Origin: Gluconacetobacter takamatsuzukensis
GTDB taxonomy: Bacteria; Pseudomonadota; Alphaproteobacteria; Acetobacterales; Acetobacteraceae
Length of the DNA stretch: 64,000 nucleotides
Assembly: GCF_014174275.1 (NCBI RefSeq)
Contig: NZ_JABEQK010000002.1
Location: forward strand, 1-64,000
Direction: 5' to 3'
Shown here piece after piece: positions 35,872 to 44,701 of this stretch. Positions within the stretch are counted from its first letter, which is position 1. Every line of letters starts with the position of its first letter. Under the pieces are notes generated by a model. It made no database searches. It saw only the letters and a list, made by a program, of their open reading frames with translations, and was not told the DNA's origin. A program made the position numbers and the translations under genes.

Positions 35872-38430
35872 ATGGAATTCGATCCCGCCCTGCAAAGCCC
35901 CGCTCCCTCCCGGCTTGCGATTCCGGCCGGGTTGCCGGTCGGCGCGATCCTGCCCGACCTGTGCGCCAGCCTGATGGAAACGCCCTCGGCCGTGCTGGTG
36001 GCCCCGCCGGGCGCGGGCAAGACCACCACCGTGCCGCTGGCGCTGCTGGACGCGCCCTGGCGCGGCGACGGGCGGATCGTGATGCTGGAGCCGCGCCGGC
36101 TGGCCGCCCGCGCGGCGGCCCAGCGCATGGCGGCGCTGATCGGCGAGGAGGCCGGCGGGCTGGTGGGCTATCGCACCCGGCTGGAATCCGCCGTGTCGGA
36201 CCGCACGCGGATCGAGGTCGTGACCGAGGGGCTGATGGTGCGGCGCCTGCTGTCCGACCCGACGCTGGACGGCGTGGCCTGCGTGATCCTGGACGAAATC
36301 CACGAGCGCTCGCTGGATGCGGACGCGGCGCTGGCTTTCTGCCTGGATACCCAGCGCAGCCTGCGGCCCGACCTGCGGCTGGTGGCGATGTCGGCCACCA
36401 TGGATGGCGCCGCGCTGTCGGCGCTGATGGGCGCCAGCCTGATCGAAAGCGCGGGACGGGCCTTTCCGGTCACGATCGTGCATGCGGCGCGCGACATTAC
36501 CCATCTGCGCGATCTGCCCGATGCCATGGCGCGGGCGATCCGCGCCGCACTGGCCGAGCATGAGGGCGACATCCTGGCCTTTCTGCCCGGGGTCGGCGAG
36601 ATCCGCCGGGCGCAGGCGGCGCTGGCGGGGGCGCCGGCCGAGATCCTGCCTTTGTATGGCGAGATGCCGCCGGGCGACCAGGACCGCGTGCTGCGCCCCC
36701 GGCCGGGGACGGGGCGGCGGGTGATCCTGGCGACCTCGATCGCCGAGACATCGCTGACCGTGCCGGGGGTGCGGGTGGTGGTCGATGGCGGCTGGCGGCG
36801 CAGCCCGCGCCTGGACCCCGGCACCGGCCTGACGCGGCTGGACACGGTGCGGATTTCGCGCGCCGCCGCCACCCAGCGCGCCGGCCGCGCGGGGCGCGAG
36901 GCGCCGGGGGTGGGGATACGCCTGTGGACCGAGGCGACCGGGCGCGGCATGGCCCCGCACGACCGGCCGGAAATCCTGGATGCCGAGCTGACCGGCCTGC
37001 GGCTGGACACCGCCGCCTGGCAGGCCGCCATGGGCACGCCGCCCGAGCAGTTGCCCCTGCCCGACACCCCGCCCAACGGCGCGTTCGAGGCCGCGCGGGC
37101 CCTGCTGGGCGCGCTGGGGGCGATGGACGACGATGCGCGCGTGACCCCGGAGGGCGAGCGGATGGCCGCACTGGGCGCGCACCCGCGCCTGGCGGCGATG
37201 ATGCTGTCGGCCCGCGATGCGAGCGAGGCCGCGCTGGCCGCCGACCTGGCCGCCCTGCTGGAGGAGCGCGACCCGCTGCGCGCCCGCCCGGCCCCGGGGG
37301 GCAGGGGCGGCGCGGCCCCCGTGCCGCCCGCCGACATCGCGCTGCGGCTGGAGCTGATTGCCGGGGGCGATCACCCCGATGCCGACCGGGGGGCGCTGGC
37401 GCGCATTCGCCAGGCGGCGAACCAGTATCGGCGGCGGCTGGGGCTGCGCGCCAATGTCGCGGCCCAGGGCGATGCGGCGGCGCTGCTGGCTGCCGCCTTC
37501 CCCGACCGGATCGCGCAGCGGCGGGGAGAGGCCGGCAGCTTTCGCCTGTCGGGCGGCGGCGGGGCGCGGCTGGGGCGGGCGGACACGCTGGCCGATGCCG
37601 GGCTGCTGGCGGTGGCGACGCTGCATGTGCGCACGGCGGCGGAAATCCGCCTGGCCGCGAAGCTGGACCCGGATGCGCTGCCCGAGACGATCCGCCGCCG
37701 CGCCACCGAACAGGTGGAGACGACACTGGACCCGGTGACCGGCGCGGTGCTGGCGCGCCGCCGCCTGCGGCTGGGGGCGCTGGTGCTGCGCGATCGCACG
37801 GTGACGGCGGCAGCCGACGAGGTGGCGGACCTGCTGCTGCGGCAGGCGGCCGACCGGCTGGATACCACGCTGGGCTGGACACCGGCCGCCCGGCAGTTTC
37901 AGGCGCGGGTCACGCTGGCGCGCGCCCTGCCGGGGCAGGAGGAGCTGCCCGACCTGTCGGACGCGGCCCTGGCGGCCGGGGCCGCGACCTGGCTGGCCCC
38001 GTGGCTGGGCGGCCTGAGCCGCCTGTCGGAGGTCGCGGCGCTGGACGTGCTGGCGATGCTGCGGGCGCGGCTGGACCATCGGCAGCTGGTCTGGCTGGAC
38101 CGGGCCCTGCCGCCGGGCCTGGACCTGCCCGGCGGGCGGGTGCCGATCGACTATACCCAGCCGGTGCCCACGGCCTCGGCCCGGGCGCAGACCTTCTACG
38201 GGCTGCGCGCGACACCGCGCCTGGCCGACGGGCAGGTGAAACTGCAGATCGCGCTGCTGTCGCCCGCCGGGCGGCCGCAGGCGATCACGGCGGACCTTGC
38301 GGGTTTCTGGACCGGGGGGTGGGCGGACATGCGCCGCGACATGCGCGGCCGCTATCCGCGCCACGACTGGCCCGAGAACCCGGCCGAGGCCGCGCCGCCC
38401 ACCGGGGCGCGACGGCCCGGGCGCCCATGA
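35872..38430 (+). CDS. hrpB: ATP-dependent helicase HrpB
   Basis: HrpB is a DEAH-box RNA helicase of unknown precise target. The 852-residue length is normal. Visible motifs are Walker A (APPGAGK50T), the DEAH box as DEIH (VILDEIHERS), motif III SATMD, and motif VI QRAGRAGRE. The C-terminal helicase-associated and HrpB_C domains run to the end. The start at 35872 has an AGGA two bases upstream, a weak site. The gene overlaps the upstream promoter zone of dsbD, which runs the other way. Confidence 0.94.
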   Translation: MEFDPALQSPAPSRLAIPAGLPVGAILPDLCASLMETPSAVLVAPPGAGKTTTVPLALLDAPWRGDGRIVMLEPRRLAARAAAQRMAALIGEEAGGLVGYRTRLESAVSDRTRIEVVTEGLMVRRLLSDPTLDGVACVILDEIHERSLDADAALAFCLDTQRSLRPDLRLVAMSATMDGAALSALMGASLIESAGRAFPVTIVHAARDITHLRDLPDAMARAIRAALAEHEGDILAFLPGVGEIRRAQAALAGAPAEILPLYGEMPPGDQDRVLRPRPGTGRRVILATSIAETSLTVPGVRVVVDGGWRRSPRLDPGTGLTRLDTVRISRAAATQRAGRAGREAPGVGIRLWTEATGRGMAPHDRPEILDAELTGLRLDTAAWQAAMGTPPEQLPLPDTPPNGAFEAARALLGALGAMDDDARVTPEGERMAALGAHPRLAAMMLSARDASEAALAADLAALLEERDPLRARPAPGGRGGAAPVPPADIALRLELIAGGDHPDADRGALARIRQAANQYRRRLGLRANVAAQGDAAALLAAAFPDRIAQRRGEAGSFRLSGGGGARLGRADTLADAGLLAVATLHVRTAAEIRLAAKLDPDALPETIRRRATEQVETTLDPVTGAVLARRRLRLGALVLRDRTVTAAADEVADLLLRQAADRLDTTLGWTPAARQFQARVTLARALPGQEELPDLSDAALAAGAATWLAPWLGGLSRLSEVAALDVLAMLRARLDHRQLVWLDRALPPGLDLPGGRVPIDYTQPVPTASARAQTFYGLRATPRLADGQVKLQIALLSPAGRPQAITADLAGFWTGGWADMRRDMRGRYPRHDWPENPAEAAPPTGARRPGRP

Positions 38431-38504
38431 CGGGCCCGCGATCCTGCGGTATCGTGGGGCAATACAACGCGCCGACCATGCGCCCCGACCAGGATGTCCA
38501 GCCC

Positions 38505-39626
38505 ATGCGGCGCACGGCTAGCCGGCCCTTTTTCCTCGCCCCGTCCGTCCTGGCCCCGTCCGTCCTGGCCGCCGCCCTGCTGGCCGGGCCCGCCCGGGCG
38601 GACGATGCCGCGCTATTCGCGCCGCCGGTGCCGCCGGTCGTGACCTCGGGGCCGCTGACCTTCGCGCCGCTGGTACGCAAGGTGGTGCCGGCGGTGGTCA
38701 ATATCGCCGTGACGCAGGATGCGGATAACCCCGGCAAGCGGCAGCCGGTGCCGCCGGGCGTGAAGGGCACGCCCTTCGAACACCGGTTCCGCGACCGGAT
38801 GCGCTCGCGCGGCGAGGAAATGCTGGGTGCCGGGTCGGGCTTCATCATCGACCCCGGCGGCGTGATCGTGACCAATACCCATGTGGTGGGCGAGGCCGAC
38901 CGCATTACCGTCTCGCTATCCGACGGCACGGAATATCCGGCGCGGCTGGTGGGCAGCGACGACCTGACCGATATTGCCGTCATCACCATCCAAGCGCCGC
39001 ACCCGCTGCCCTATGTCACCTGGGGCGACAGCCGGCAGGTCAATGTCGGGGACTGGATCATGGCGGCGGGCAATCCGTTCGGCCTCGGCTCCTCGGTCAC
39101 GGCGGGCATCGTCTCGGCGCGCGGGCGCGATATCGGGGCCAGCCCGTTCGACGATTTCCTGCAACTGGACGCCCCGATCAATCCCGGCAATTCGGGGGGG
39201 CCGTCCTTCAATCTCGGCGGGCAGGTGGTGGCGCTGAATACCGCCATCGTCTCGCCCACCGGCGGGTCGGTGGGGATCGGCTTCGGCATTCCCTCGGAAA
39301 TCGTGGCGCCCATCGTCGCCGAACTGCGGCGCAGCGGGCATATCGATCGCGGCTGGCTGGGCGTGACCCTGGCCGACGGCGACGGGCATGCCGGCGTGCG
39401 CATCACCGACATCGACCGGGGCGGGCCGGCGGAAAAGGCGAAGCTGAGGACCGGCGACATCGTGCTGACGGTGGGCGAGGAGCCGGTGGACAGCGCGCGC
39501 GCCCTGATCCGCGCCGTGGCGGCCGAACGGCCGGGATCGACCGTGCTGGTGCATATCCGCCGCCGGGGGACGGACGCGACGGTGCCGGTCGTCGTCGGCC
39601 ATCGCCCGGCCGACATGGACGACTAG
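38505..39626 (+). CDS. HtrA/DegP-type periplasmic serine protease
   Basis: The product (373 residues) is a trypsin-like protease with one PDZ domain, which degrades or refolds damaged envelope proteins. A signal peptide ends PARA-DD near residue 32. The catalytic triad is H126 (TNTHVV), D156 (LTDIAV) and S230 (GNSGGP). Only one PDZ (about 280-370) is present, as in DegS or HhoA-type members. The start at 38505 is chosen for the signal peptide; the frame is also open from an ATG at 38427 that overlaps the hrpB stop (ATGA), so the two genes may be coupled. A response regulator gene lies just downstream. Confidence 0.9.
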   Translation: MRRTASRPFFLAPSVLAPSVLAAALLAGPARADDAALFAPPVPPVVTSGPLTFAPLVRKVVPAVVNIAVTQDADNPGKRQPVPPGVKGTPFEHRFRDRMRSRGEEMLGAGSGFIIDPGGVIVTNTHVVGEADRITVSLSDGTEYPARLVGSDDLTDIAVITIQAPHPLPYVTWGDSRQVNVGDWIMAAGNPFGLGSSVTAGIVSARGRDIGASPFDDFLQLDAPINPGNSGGPSFNLGGQVVALNTAIVSPTGGSVGIGFGIPSEIVAPIVAELRRSGHIDRGWLGVTLADGDGHAGVRITDIDRGGPAEKAKLRTGDIVLTVGEEPVDSARALIRAVAAERPGSTVLVHIRRRGTDATVPVVVGHRPADMDD

Positions 39627-39737
39627 CAACCCGGCCCGCTCTGGCCAGCCCCCCGCAGGCAAGGTAAGCTCGTCGGTTGGTGCGGAGAAGCGTGCTTCGA
39701 CCGTGCCGATGCGAAGCCAGACCGGAGCGGGACCGAC

Positions 39738-40418
39738 ATGCATATCCTGGTCGTCGAGGATGATCCGACCGTACGCAATTTCGTCGCCAAGGGCCTGCGC
39801 GAGGCCGGGCACCTGGTCGAGCCGGTGGATAACGGCAAGGACGGGCTGTTCCTGGCGGTCAGCGAGAATTTCGACCTGATCATCCTGGACCGCATGCTGC
39901 CGGGCGGCATCGACGGGCTGCGGCTGCTGGAGACCATCCGCGCGCAGAACAACACCACCCCGGTCCTGCTGCTGTCGGCGCTGGCCGATGTCGACGACCG
40001 GGTGCAGGGGCTGAAGGCGGGCGGCGACGATTACGTGACCAAACCCTTCGCCTTCAGCGAATTGCTGGCGCGGGTCGAGGCCCTGTCGCGCCGCGGCCGC
40101 AGCGAGAACGCGCCGCAGACGCGCCTGAGCGTGGCGGACCTGGAGATCGACCTGCTGTCGCGCAGCGTGCGGCGCGGCGGCCAGCGGATCGACCTGCAAC
40201 CGCGCGAATTCCGGCTGCTGGAATATCTGATGCGCCATGCCGGGCAGGTCGTGACCCGCACCATGCTGCTGGAAGGCGTGTGGGACTATCATTTCGACCC
40301 GCAGACCAATGTCATCGACGTCCACGTCTCGCGCCTGCGGCAGAAGGTGGACAAGCCCTTCGACTCGCCGCTGATCCATACCATCCGCAACGCCGGCTAC
40401 ATGCTGCGCGCCGACTGA
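39738..40418 (+). CDS. OmpR/PhoB-type response regulator
   Basis: This 226-residue regulator has a receiver domain (residues 1-115, phospho-acceptor D51, acidic pocket E7-D8-D9, K103) and a C-terminal winged-helix DNA-binding domain (about 130-225, ending RNAGYMLRAD). It is followed by its likely partner kinase 124 bases downstream and preceded by an HtrA protease, so an envelope-stress role is a fair guess. Regulator and kinase are probably cotranscribed. Confidence 0.93.
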   Translation: MHILVVEDDPTVRNFVAKGLREAGHLVEPVDNGKDGLFLAVSENFDLIILDRMLPGGIDGLRLLETIRAQNNTTPVLLLSALADVDDRVQGLKAGGDDYVTKPFAFSELLARVEALSRRGRSENAPQTRLSVADLEIDLLSRSVRRGGQRIDLQPREFRLLEYLMRHAGQVVTRTMLLEGVWDYHFDPQTNVIDVHVSRLRQKVDKPFDSPLIHTIRNAGYMLRAD

Positions 40419-40542
40419 ACAGGACCAGGCCGCATGCGCCCGCACGCCCCCCACTGCCCCGCTGCCCCGAAGACCGCCCTGCGCGCCGGGTCGACCCGGC
40501 CCCGCACGGCCGGGCGCTAGGGGCGGGATCGCGCGACCGGTC

Positions 40543-42132
40543 ATGTCTTCCGCACGGCAGGCATTCGCGGGCGGCGGCGCGCGGCGGCGGTTCCGGCTTC
40601 CGCGCTCGGCGGGGCTGCGCTTCTCGCTGGGCTATGGGCTGCTGTTCGCCCTGTCGTCGATCCTGTTCATGTCCTTCATCTGGTGGGGCACGATCGGGTT
40701 TCTGGAACGGCAGGTGGAAACCGCGATCAATGCCGATGCGCGGGCCCTGAGCCAGCGCTGGACCGAGGGCGGGCTGCCGACGCTGGCCCTGACGATCGAC
40801 GATCGGCTGGAACAGAACCTGGACGACGACGCGATCTACCTGATGGTGGACCCGACCGGCCACCGGCTGGCCGGCAACCTGTCGGAATGGCCGGCGCAGG
40901 TCGTGCGCAACGACCGCTGGTATTCGCTGGAGGTCACGCGTGCCGGCATGCGCGATACCGCGCAGATCCATGCCTTCAACCTGCCCGGCGGCTTTCGGCT
41001 GCTGGTGGGGCGCGACGTGCGGGCCCGCGCGGTGCTGCGCCGGCTGCTGACGGATTCGCTGCTGTGGGCGTGGATGATGGTCACGCTGCTGGCGATCAGC
41101 GGCGCCGCTTTGGTGCACAGCATGTTCCGCCGCATGATCAAGTCGGTGGCGCAGACGACGTCGGCCATCGCGCATGGCGACCTGTCGCGCCGCATGCCGC
41201 TGGTGGGCAACGGCGACGAGCTGGACCAGGTGGCCGAGGCGATCAACGAGATGCTGGACCGCATCGTGCGCCTGATGGACGGCGTGCGGCAGGTGTCCAA
41301 CGCCATCGCCCACGATTTGCGCACGCCGATTACCCGCGCCCGCACCCAGCTTGAGGACGCCGCCCTGCATGCCCGCGACAGCGGCGAGCTGCGCGCGGCC
41401 GTGGAGCGCGCGGTGGGCGACCTGGACAATGTGACCGCCGTGTTCGAGGCCCTGCTGCGCATCGCGCAGATCGAGGCCGGGTCGCGCCGGTCGGCCTTCG
41501 CGCCGTTCGACCTGGTGCCGCTGCTGGCCGATATCGGCGACCTGTACGAAGCCGTGGCCGAGGAGCGGCAGATCCGGCTGGTGCTGCGCCTGCCGCCCGC
41601 CCTGCCCTTTTACGGCGACCGGGCGATGATGCAGCAGGCGGTGGCCAACCTGCTGGACAATGCCATCAAGTTCTCGCCCGCCGGCGGCACCGTGACCCTG
41701 GCCGCCGCCCTGGGGCCCGCCCTGCCCGGCGTGGCCGCCAGCATGGCCACGCCGACCCGCGACGTGGTATCGATTGCCGTCACCGACGAGGGGATCGGCA
41801 TGAACGAGGCCGACCTTGCCCGCGCTTCGGAACGGTTCTTCCGCGCCGAGTCCGCGCGCAACACGCCCGGCGCCGGGCTGGGCCTGTCGCTGGTGCAGGC
41901 GATCGTGCACCTGCATGGCGGCACGCTGCGCCTGTATCCGCGCCAGCCGGGGCTGGCGGTGCGGATGGTGATGCCGGTGCCGCGCGAGGCTCCCCGGACC
42001 GGCCGCCTGCCCCGGCCCGGGCGCCTGCCCAGGCGGGGCGCCGCCCCCGGCCGGGCCCCCAACGCGGCCGCGCCCCCCGCCCCGGGGAGGGTGACGGAGA
42101 CTTCACGAGCGCCCCATGAGCGCGACACATGA
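40543..42132 (+). CDS. Membrane histidine kinase
   Basis: The 529-residue sensor kinase has two membrane spans (about 30-50 and 172-192) enclosing a periplasmic sensor of about 120 residues, then HAMP (about 195-245), the phospho-accepting H257 (NAIAHDLRTP) and an ATPase domain (N box LLDNAIKFS, G box GAGLGLSL). It should phosphorylate the response regulator just upstream. The last 50 residues are an odd Pro/Arg-rich tail with a GRLPRPGRLPRRG repeat beyond the normal end. The ribosome site is weak. The next gene starts inside its stop (ATGA). Confidence 0.92.
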   Translation: MSSARQAFAGGGARRRFRLPRSAGLRFSLGYGLLFALSSILFMSFIWWGTIGFLERQVETAINADARALSQRWTEGGLPTLALTIDDRLEQNLDDDAIYLMVDPTGHRLAGNLSEWPAQVVRNDRWYSLEVTRAGMRDTAQIHAFNLPGGFRLLVGRDVRARAVLRRLLTDSLLWAWMMVTLLAISGAALVHSMFRRMIKSVAQTTSAIAHGDLSRRMPLVGNGDELDQVAEAINEMLDRIVRLMDGVRQVSNAIAHDLRTPITRARTQLEDAALHARDSGELRAAVERAVGDLDNVTAVFEALLRIAQIEAGSRRSAFAPFDLVPLLADIGDLYEAVAEERQIRLVLRLPPALPFYGDRAMMQQAVANLLDNAIKFSPAGGTVTLAAALGPALPGVAASMATPTRDVVSIAVTDEGIGMNEADLARASERFFRAESARNTPGAGLGLSLVQAIVHLHGGTLRLYPRQPGLAVRMVMPVPREAPRTGRLPRPGRLPRRGAAPGRAPNAAAPPAPGRVTETSRAPHERDT

Positions 42133-42482
42133 CGAACCCTAGGCTCCTGTCCATGAATTCACAGCCCCTCGCGATCACGGCACTGGCGGTCATGAGCCTG
42201 TGCCTGTGCGGCCTGGCGCCGCCGCCGGACATGGACGCGTCGATGGCGGCGGGCGGCCATGACGGGACCGACCCCAACCATCCGGTCATCATCACCAGCG
42301 ACAGCCGGGCGTTCTGCAACCGGCTGGCCGCCGTGATCGACGCCTATGGGCCGCCGCTGCGGCAGGATGTCGACGATCTGCGCGCCCAGGGCACGCATCT
42401 GTGCCACGAGGGCAAGGTGCGGTCGGGCATCGTTCAACTGCGCCGTGCCCTGATGGCGCTGAAGGAAGACACGCATTCATGA
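42129..42482 (+). CDS. Small exported protein after the sensor kinase
   Basis: This 117-residue protein starts within the kinase stop codon (ATGA), so it belongs to the same operon; an internal ATG at 42153 is an alternative. A signal peptide covers about residues 10-32. The mature part has two Cys (FCNRLAAVID and LCHEGKV) that may form a disulfide and a helical DDLRAQGTHLCHEG segment. The function is unknown. Its placement suggests a periplasmic part of the two-component system or one of its targets. Confidence 0.75.
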   Translation: MTNPRLLSMNSQPLAITALAVMSLCLCGLAPPPDMDASMAAGGHDGTDPNHPVIITSDSRAFCNRLAAVIDAYGPPLRQDVDDLRAQGTHLCHEGKVRSGIVQLRRALMALKEDTHS

Positions 42483-43216
42483 CCGCGTTCCACCGGCATG
42501 CCCTCGGGGCCTGCGCCCTGACCGCCGCGATCGTCCTGCCCCTCGCCGCCTCCGCCCAGGACATGCCGCCCGACCAGGGGCCGGGCATGCCCGAGATGCT
42601 GCCCCGCCACGCCCCGGCCGGCACCGCGCTGACCCTGTCGGGCACCGGCACCGTGCATGCCGCCCCCGACCGGCTGACGGCCACCCTGTTCGCCGAGGCG
42701 AGCGCCCCCGGTGCCGCGGCGGCGCAGGAGCGCGTGAACAGCCTGGCCCGCACCGCCATCGATGCCGCCAAGGCGGCCGGCGGGCTGACGACCGTGACCG
42801 AGGATTATTCGGCCGAGCATAACGAGGGCGGCAAGGCCCCGGCCTGGACGGCGCGCCAGAGCATCCGCCTGACGGGCCCCGACGGCGTGGCGCTGCTGGC
42901 CCTGGTGGGGCAGTTGCAGGCCAAGGGGCTGGGCCTGAGCGGGCTGGAATGGTCGCTGTCGGCCGACCGGCGCCAGGGCCTGACCCGGCAGGCCGAGGCC
43001 GCCGCGCTGACCGATGCCCGGCAGCGGGCGGACGCGGCGGCGAAGGTGCTGGGGCTGAAGATCGCCTCGATCCGCTCCGTCACGCTCTCCGACCATGGCG
43101 GGCCGCGCCCGATGCCGATGATGATGATGGCCCGCGCCGCCTCGGCGCCCATGGCGCCGGCCGAGGAGCAGGACGTGTCGGCCACCGCCTCGGCCACCTT
43201 CATGCTCGCGCCCTGA
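42479..43216 (+). CDS. SIMPL domain (DUF541) periplasmic protein
   Basis: The 245-residue product has a signal peptide (to about residue 27, ASAQ) and a SIMPL/DUF541 core (from about 50: LTLSGTGTVHAAPDRLTATL through to DARQRADAAAKVLGLKIASI). SIMPL proteins form oligomeric rings in the envelope and are linked to oxidative and cell-surface stress; the mechanism is unclear. Near the end is a Met-rich PMPMMMMARA stretch that could bind metal. The start overlaps the previous stop (ATGA), which extends the operon of sensor, regulator and envelope proteins. Confidence 0.88.
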   Translation: MTAFHRHALGACALTAAIVLPLAASAQDMPPDQGPGMPEMLPRHAPAGTALTLSGTGTVHAAPDRLTATLFAEASAPGAAAAQERVNSLARTAIDAAKAAGGLTTVTEDYSAEHNEGGKAPAWTARQSIRLTGPDGVALLALVGQLQAKGLGLSGLEWSLSADRRQGLTRQAEAAALTDARQRADAAAKVLGLKIASIRSVTLSDHGGPRPMPMMMMARAASAPMAPAEEQDVSATASATFMLAP

Positions 43217-43247
43217 GGGGCGGGCCGCGACCGGATCGATCGTCCTC

Positions 43248-43763
43248 TTGTCCCCGCATCCCCCCACCCGGATCTTCATCGATGCCGATGCCTGCCCCGT
43301 CCGCGACGAGACCTATCGCGTGGCGCTGCGCCATGGGCTGCACACGTTCGTGGTGTCGAACCGGATGATCGCCATCCCGTCCTCGCCCCTGATCGAGCGG
43401 GTGGTGGTGACGCAGGGGATGGATGTCGCCGACGACTGGATCGCCGAACGGGCGGGGACGCGCGACATCGTCGTCTCGGCCGATATTCCGCTGGCGGCGC
43501 GCTGCGTGGCGCAGGGGGCCTGCGTGCTGGACCCGCGCGGGCGGGTGCTGGACGCGGATGCGATCGGCATGGCGCTGGCGATGCGCAACCTGATGGAGGA
43601 TTTGCGCTCCACCGGGGCGATCATGCAGGGCGGGCGGGGGTTTACCCGCGCGGACCGCTCGACCTTTCTCTCGGCACTGGATACCGCCGTGGTGCGGGCC
43701 CGGAAGGGCGGCGGGGTTGCGCGGCCGCAATGGAGGCCGCCGCCGGACCCCGGCACGGTATAG
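43248..43763 (+). CDS. YaiI/YqxD (DUF188) family protein
   Basis: This 171-residue cytosolic protein matches DUF188 from the first strand (RIFIDADACPVRDE) to the SNRMIAIP, GMDVADDWIAE and VVSADIPLAARC motifs. The fold is PIN-like and a nuclease activity has been proposed, but the role is not established. The start is a TTG at 43248, since no ATG is present before the conserved N-terminus. It is followed by a bidirectional terminator shared with infC. Confidence 0.88.
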   Translation: MSPHPPTRIFIDADACPVRDETYRVALRHGLHTFVVSNRMIAIPSSPLIERVVVTQGMDVADDWIAERAGTRDIVVSADIPLAARCVAQGACVLDPRGRVLDADAIGMALAMRNLMEDLRSTGAIMQGGRGFTRADRSTFLSALDTAVVRARKGGGVARPQWRPPPDPGTV

Positions 43764-43774
43764 GACGGCGCATG

Positions 43775-43806
43775 AAAAAAGCCCGGACCGAGGTCCGGGC
43801 TTTTTT
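43775..43806. terminator. Bidirectional intrinsic terminator, yaiI-like/infC
   Basis: The stem GCCCGGACC/GGTCCGGGC (43781-43789 and 43792-43800) is flanked by six A on the left and six T on the right. It therefore works as a Rho-independent terminator in both directions, for the YaiI gene and for infC, which are convergent. Confidence 0.93.
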
Positions 43807-43829
43807 CGTCGGCCAGGGGATCGTCCCGC

Positions 43830-44366
43830 TCAGCGGGGCGAGAGCACCATGATCATCTGGCGGTTTTCGAGCTTGGGCATCTGCTCGACCTTCGCCTGTT
43901 CGTCCATCTCGGTGCGGATGCGCTCCAGAACCTTGATGCCGAGGTCCTGGTGGGCCATTTCGCGGCCACGGAAACGCAGCGTCACCTTGACCTTGTCGCC
44001 CTCGCCGATGAACGACTTCATGGCGCGCATCTTCACCTGATAGTCGTTTTCATCGATGTTCGGCCGGACCTTGACCTCCTTGATCTCGATGACCTTCTGC
44101 TTCTTGCGGGCCTCGTTCCGCTTCTTCTGCTGCTCGTACTTGAACTTGCCGTAGTCGAGAATCTTGGCGACCGGCGGTTCGGCGTTCGGGCTGATTTCCA
44201 GCAGGTCGAGGCCAACGGCATAAGCACGTGCCAGGGCATCACGCGTGGGCATGACGCCGAGCATCTCGCCCTCCGCGTCGATCAGACGCACCTGCGGAAC
44301 GCGGATTTCCTCATTGACACGGGGGCCCTCGCGGTTAGGCGGAGTGGGCATCGGAGGTCTGGCTAT
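43830..44366 (-). CDS. infC: Translation initiation factor IF-3 (AUA start)
   Basis: IF-3 binds the 30S subunit, prevents early joining of 50S and checks the start codon. The product has the N domain ([21 protein letters not shown]), the Lys-rich linker ([21 protein letters not shown]) and the C domain to the end ([13 protein letters not shown]). I place the start at an ATA (44366): an AGGAG at 44373-44377 lies six bases before it, while the first ATG (44351) is 21 bases away. A non-canonical start that IF-3 itself rejects is the known basis of infC autoregulation (AUU in E. coli). The product is then 178 residues, the usual length. Confidence 0.9.
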   Translation of the reverse strand: MARPPMPTPPNREGPRVNEEIRVPQVRLIDAEGEMLGVMPTRDALARAYAVGLDLLEISPNAEPPVAKILDYGKFKYEQQKKRNEARKKQKVIEIKEVKVRPNIDENDYQVKMRAMKSFIGEGDKVKVTLRFRGREMAHQDLGIKVLERIRTEMDEQAKVEQMPKLENRQMIMVLSPR

Positions 44367-44701
44367 GGTCGGCTCCTGTATTTGTCTTCGTGTCCGGGGC
44401 CTTGTGTCGCCCGAGCCCGCCAGGACCGGCGCGTTCGCCTGTCGCGCCCGCGTCCGCGAGACGAGGCATGGCCGCATCCCGCCGCCCTGGGCGGTATCCA
44501 CCCCCGGGGCCTGTTCCAGCTATAGGGCCGGAACGGCGCGATGGCTTTCCGGACTGGCCGTTATTGACCCAAACAGGCGACCCAGATCAAGCATTCTCAT
44601 CGCATGCGCATTCGATTCAGCCATGCACCGGCAGCAGGCGGCCCGCTGCCGCCATTCCCGCCGGTGCCGGATACGGCCCCGGGGGACCGTATCGGGAGGC
44701 T
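44367..44701 (-). other. thrS-infC spacer with hairpin
   Basis: The 335 bases between thrS and infC hold no gene that I can support. Right after the thrS stop (44667-44696) is a strong inverted repeat with arms CCGGATACGG and CCGTATCGGG (one mismatch), extended by GGCCCC/GGGG. Without a T-run it may be an attenuator, a processing site or a weak terminator in the thrS-infC transcript. The infC ribosome site AGGAG is at 44373. Confidence 0.45.

Noticed and set aside
35794-38364. 856-codon minus-strand frame opposite hrpB
   Set aside because: Antisense to a helicase with all motifs; the product is Arg/Gln/His-rich without any domain.
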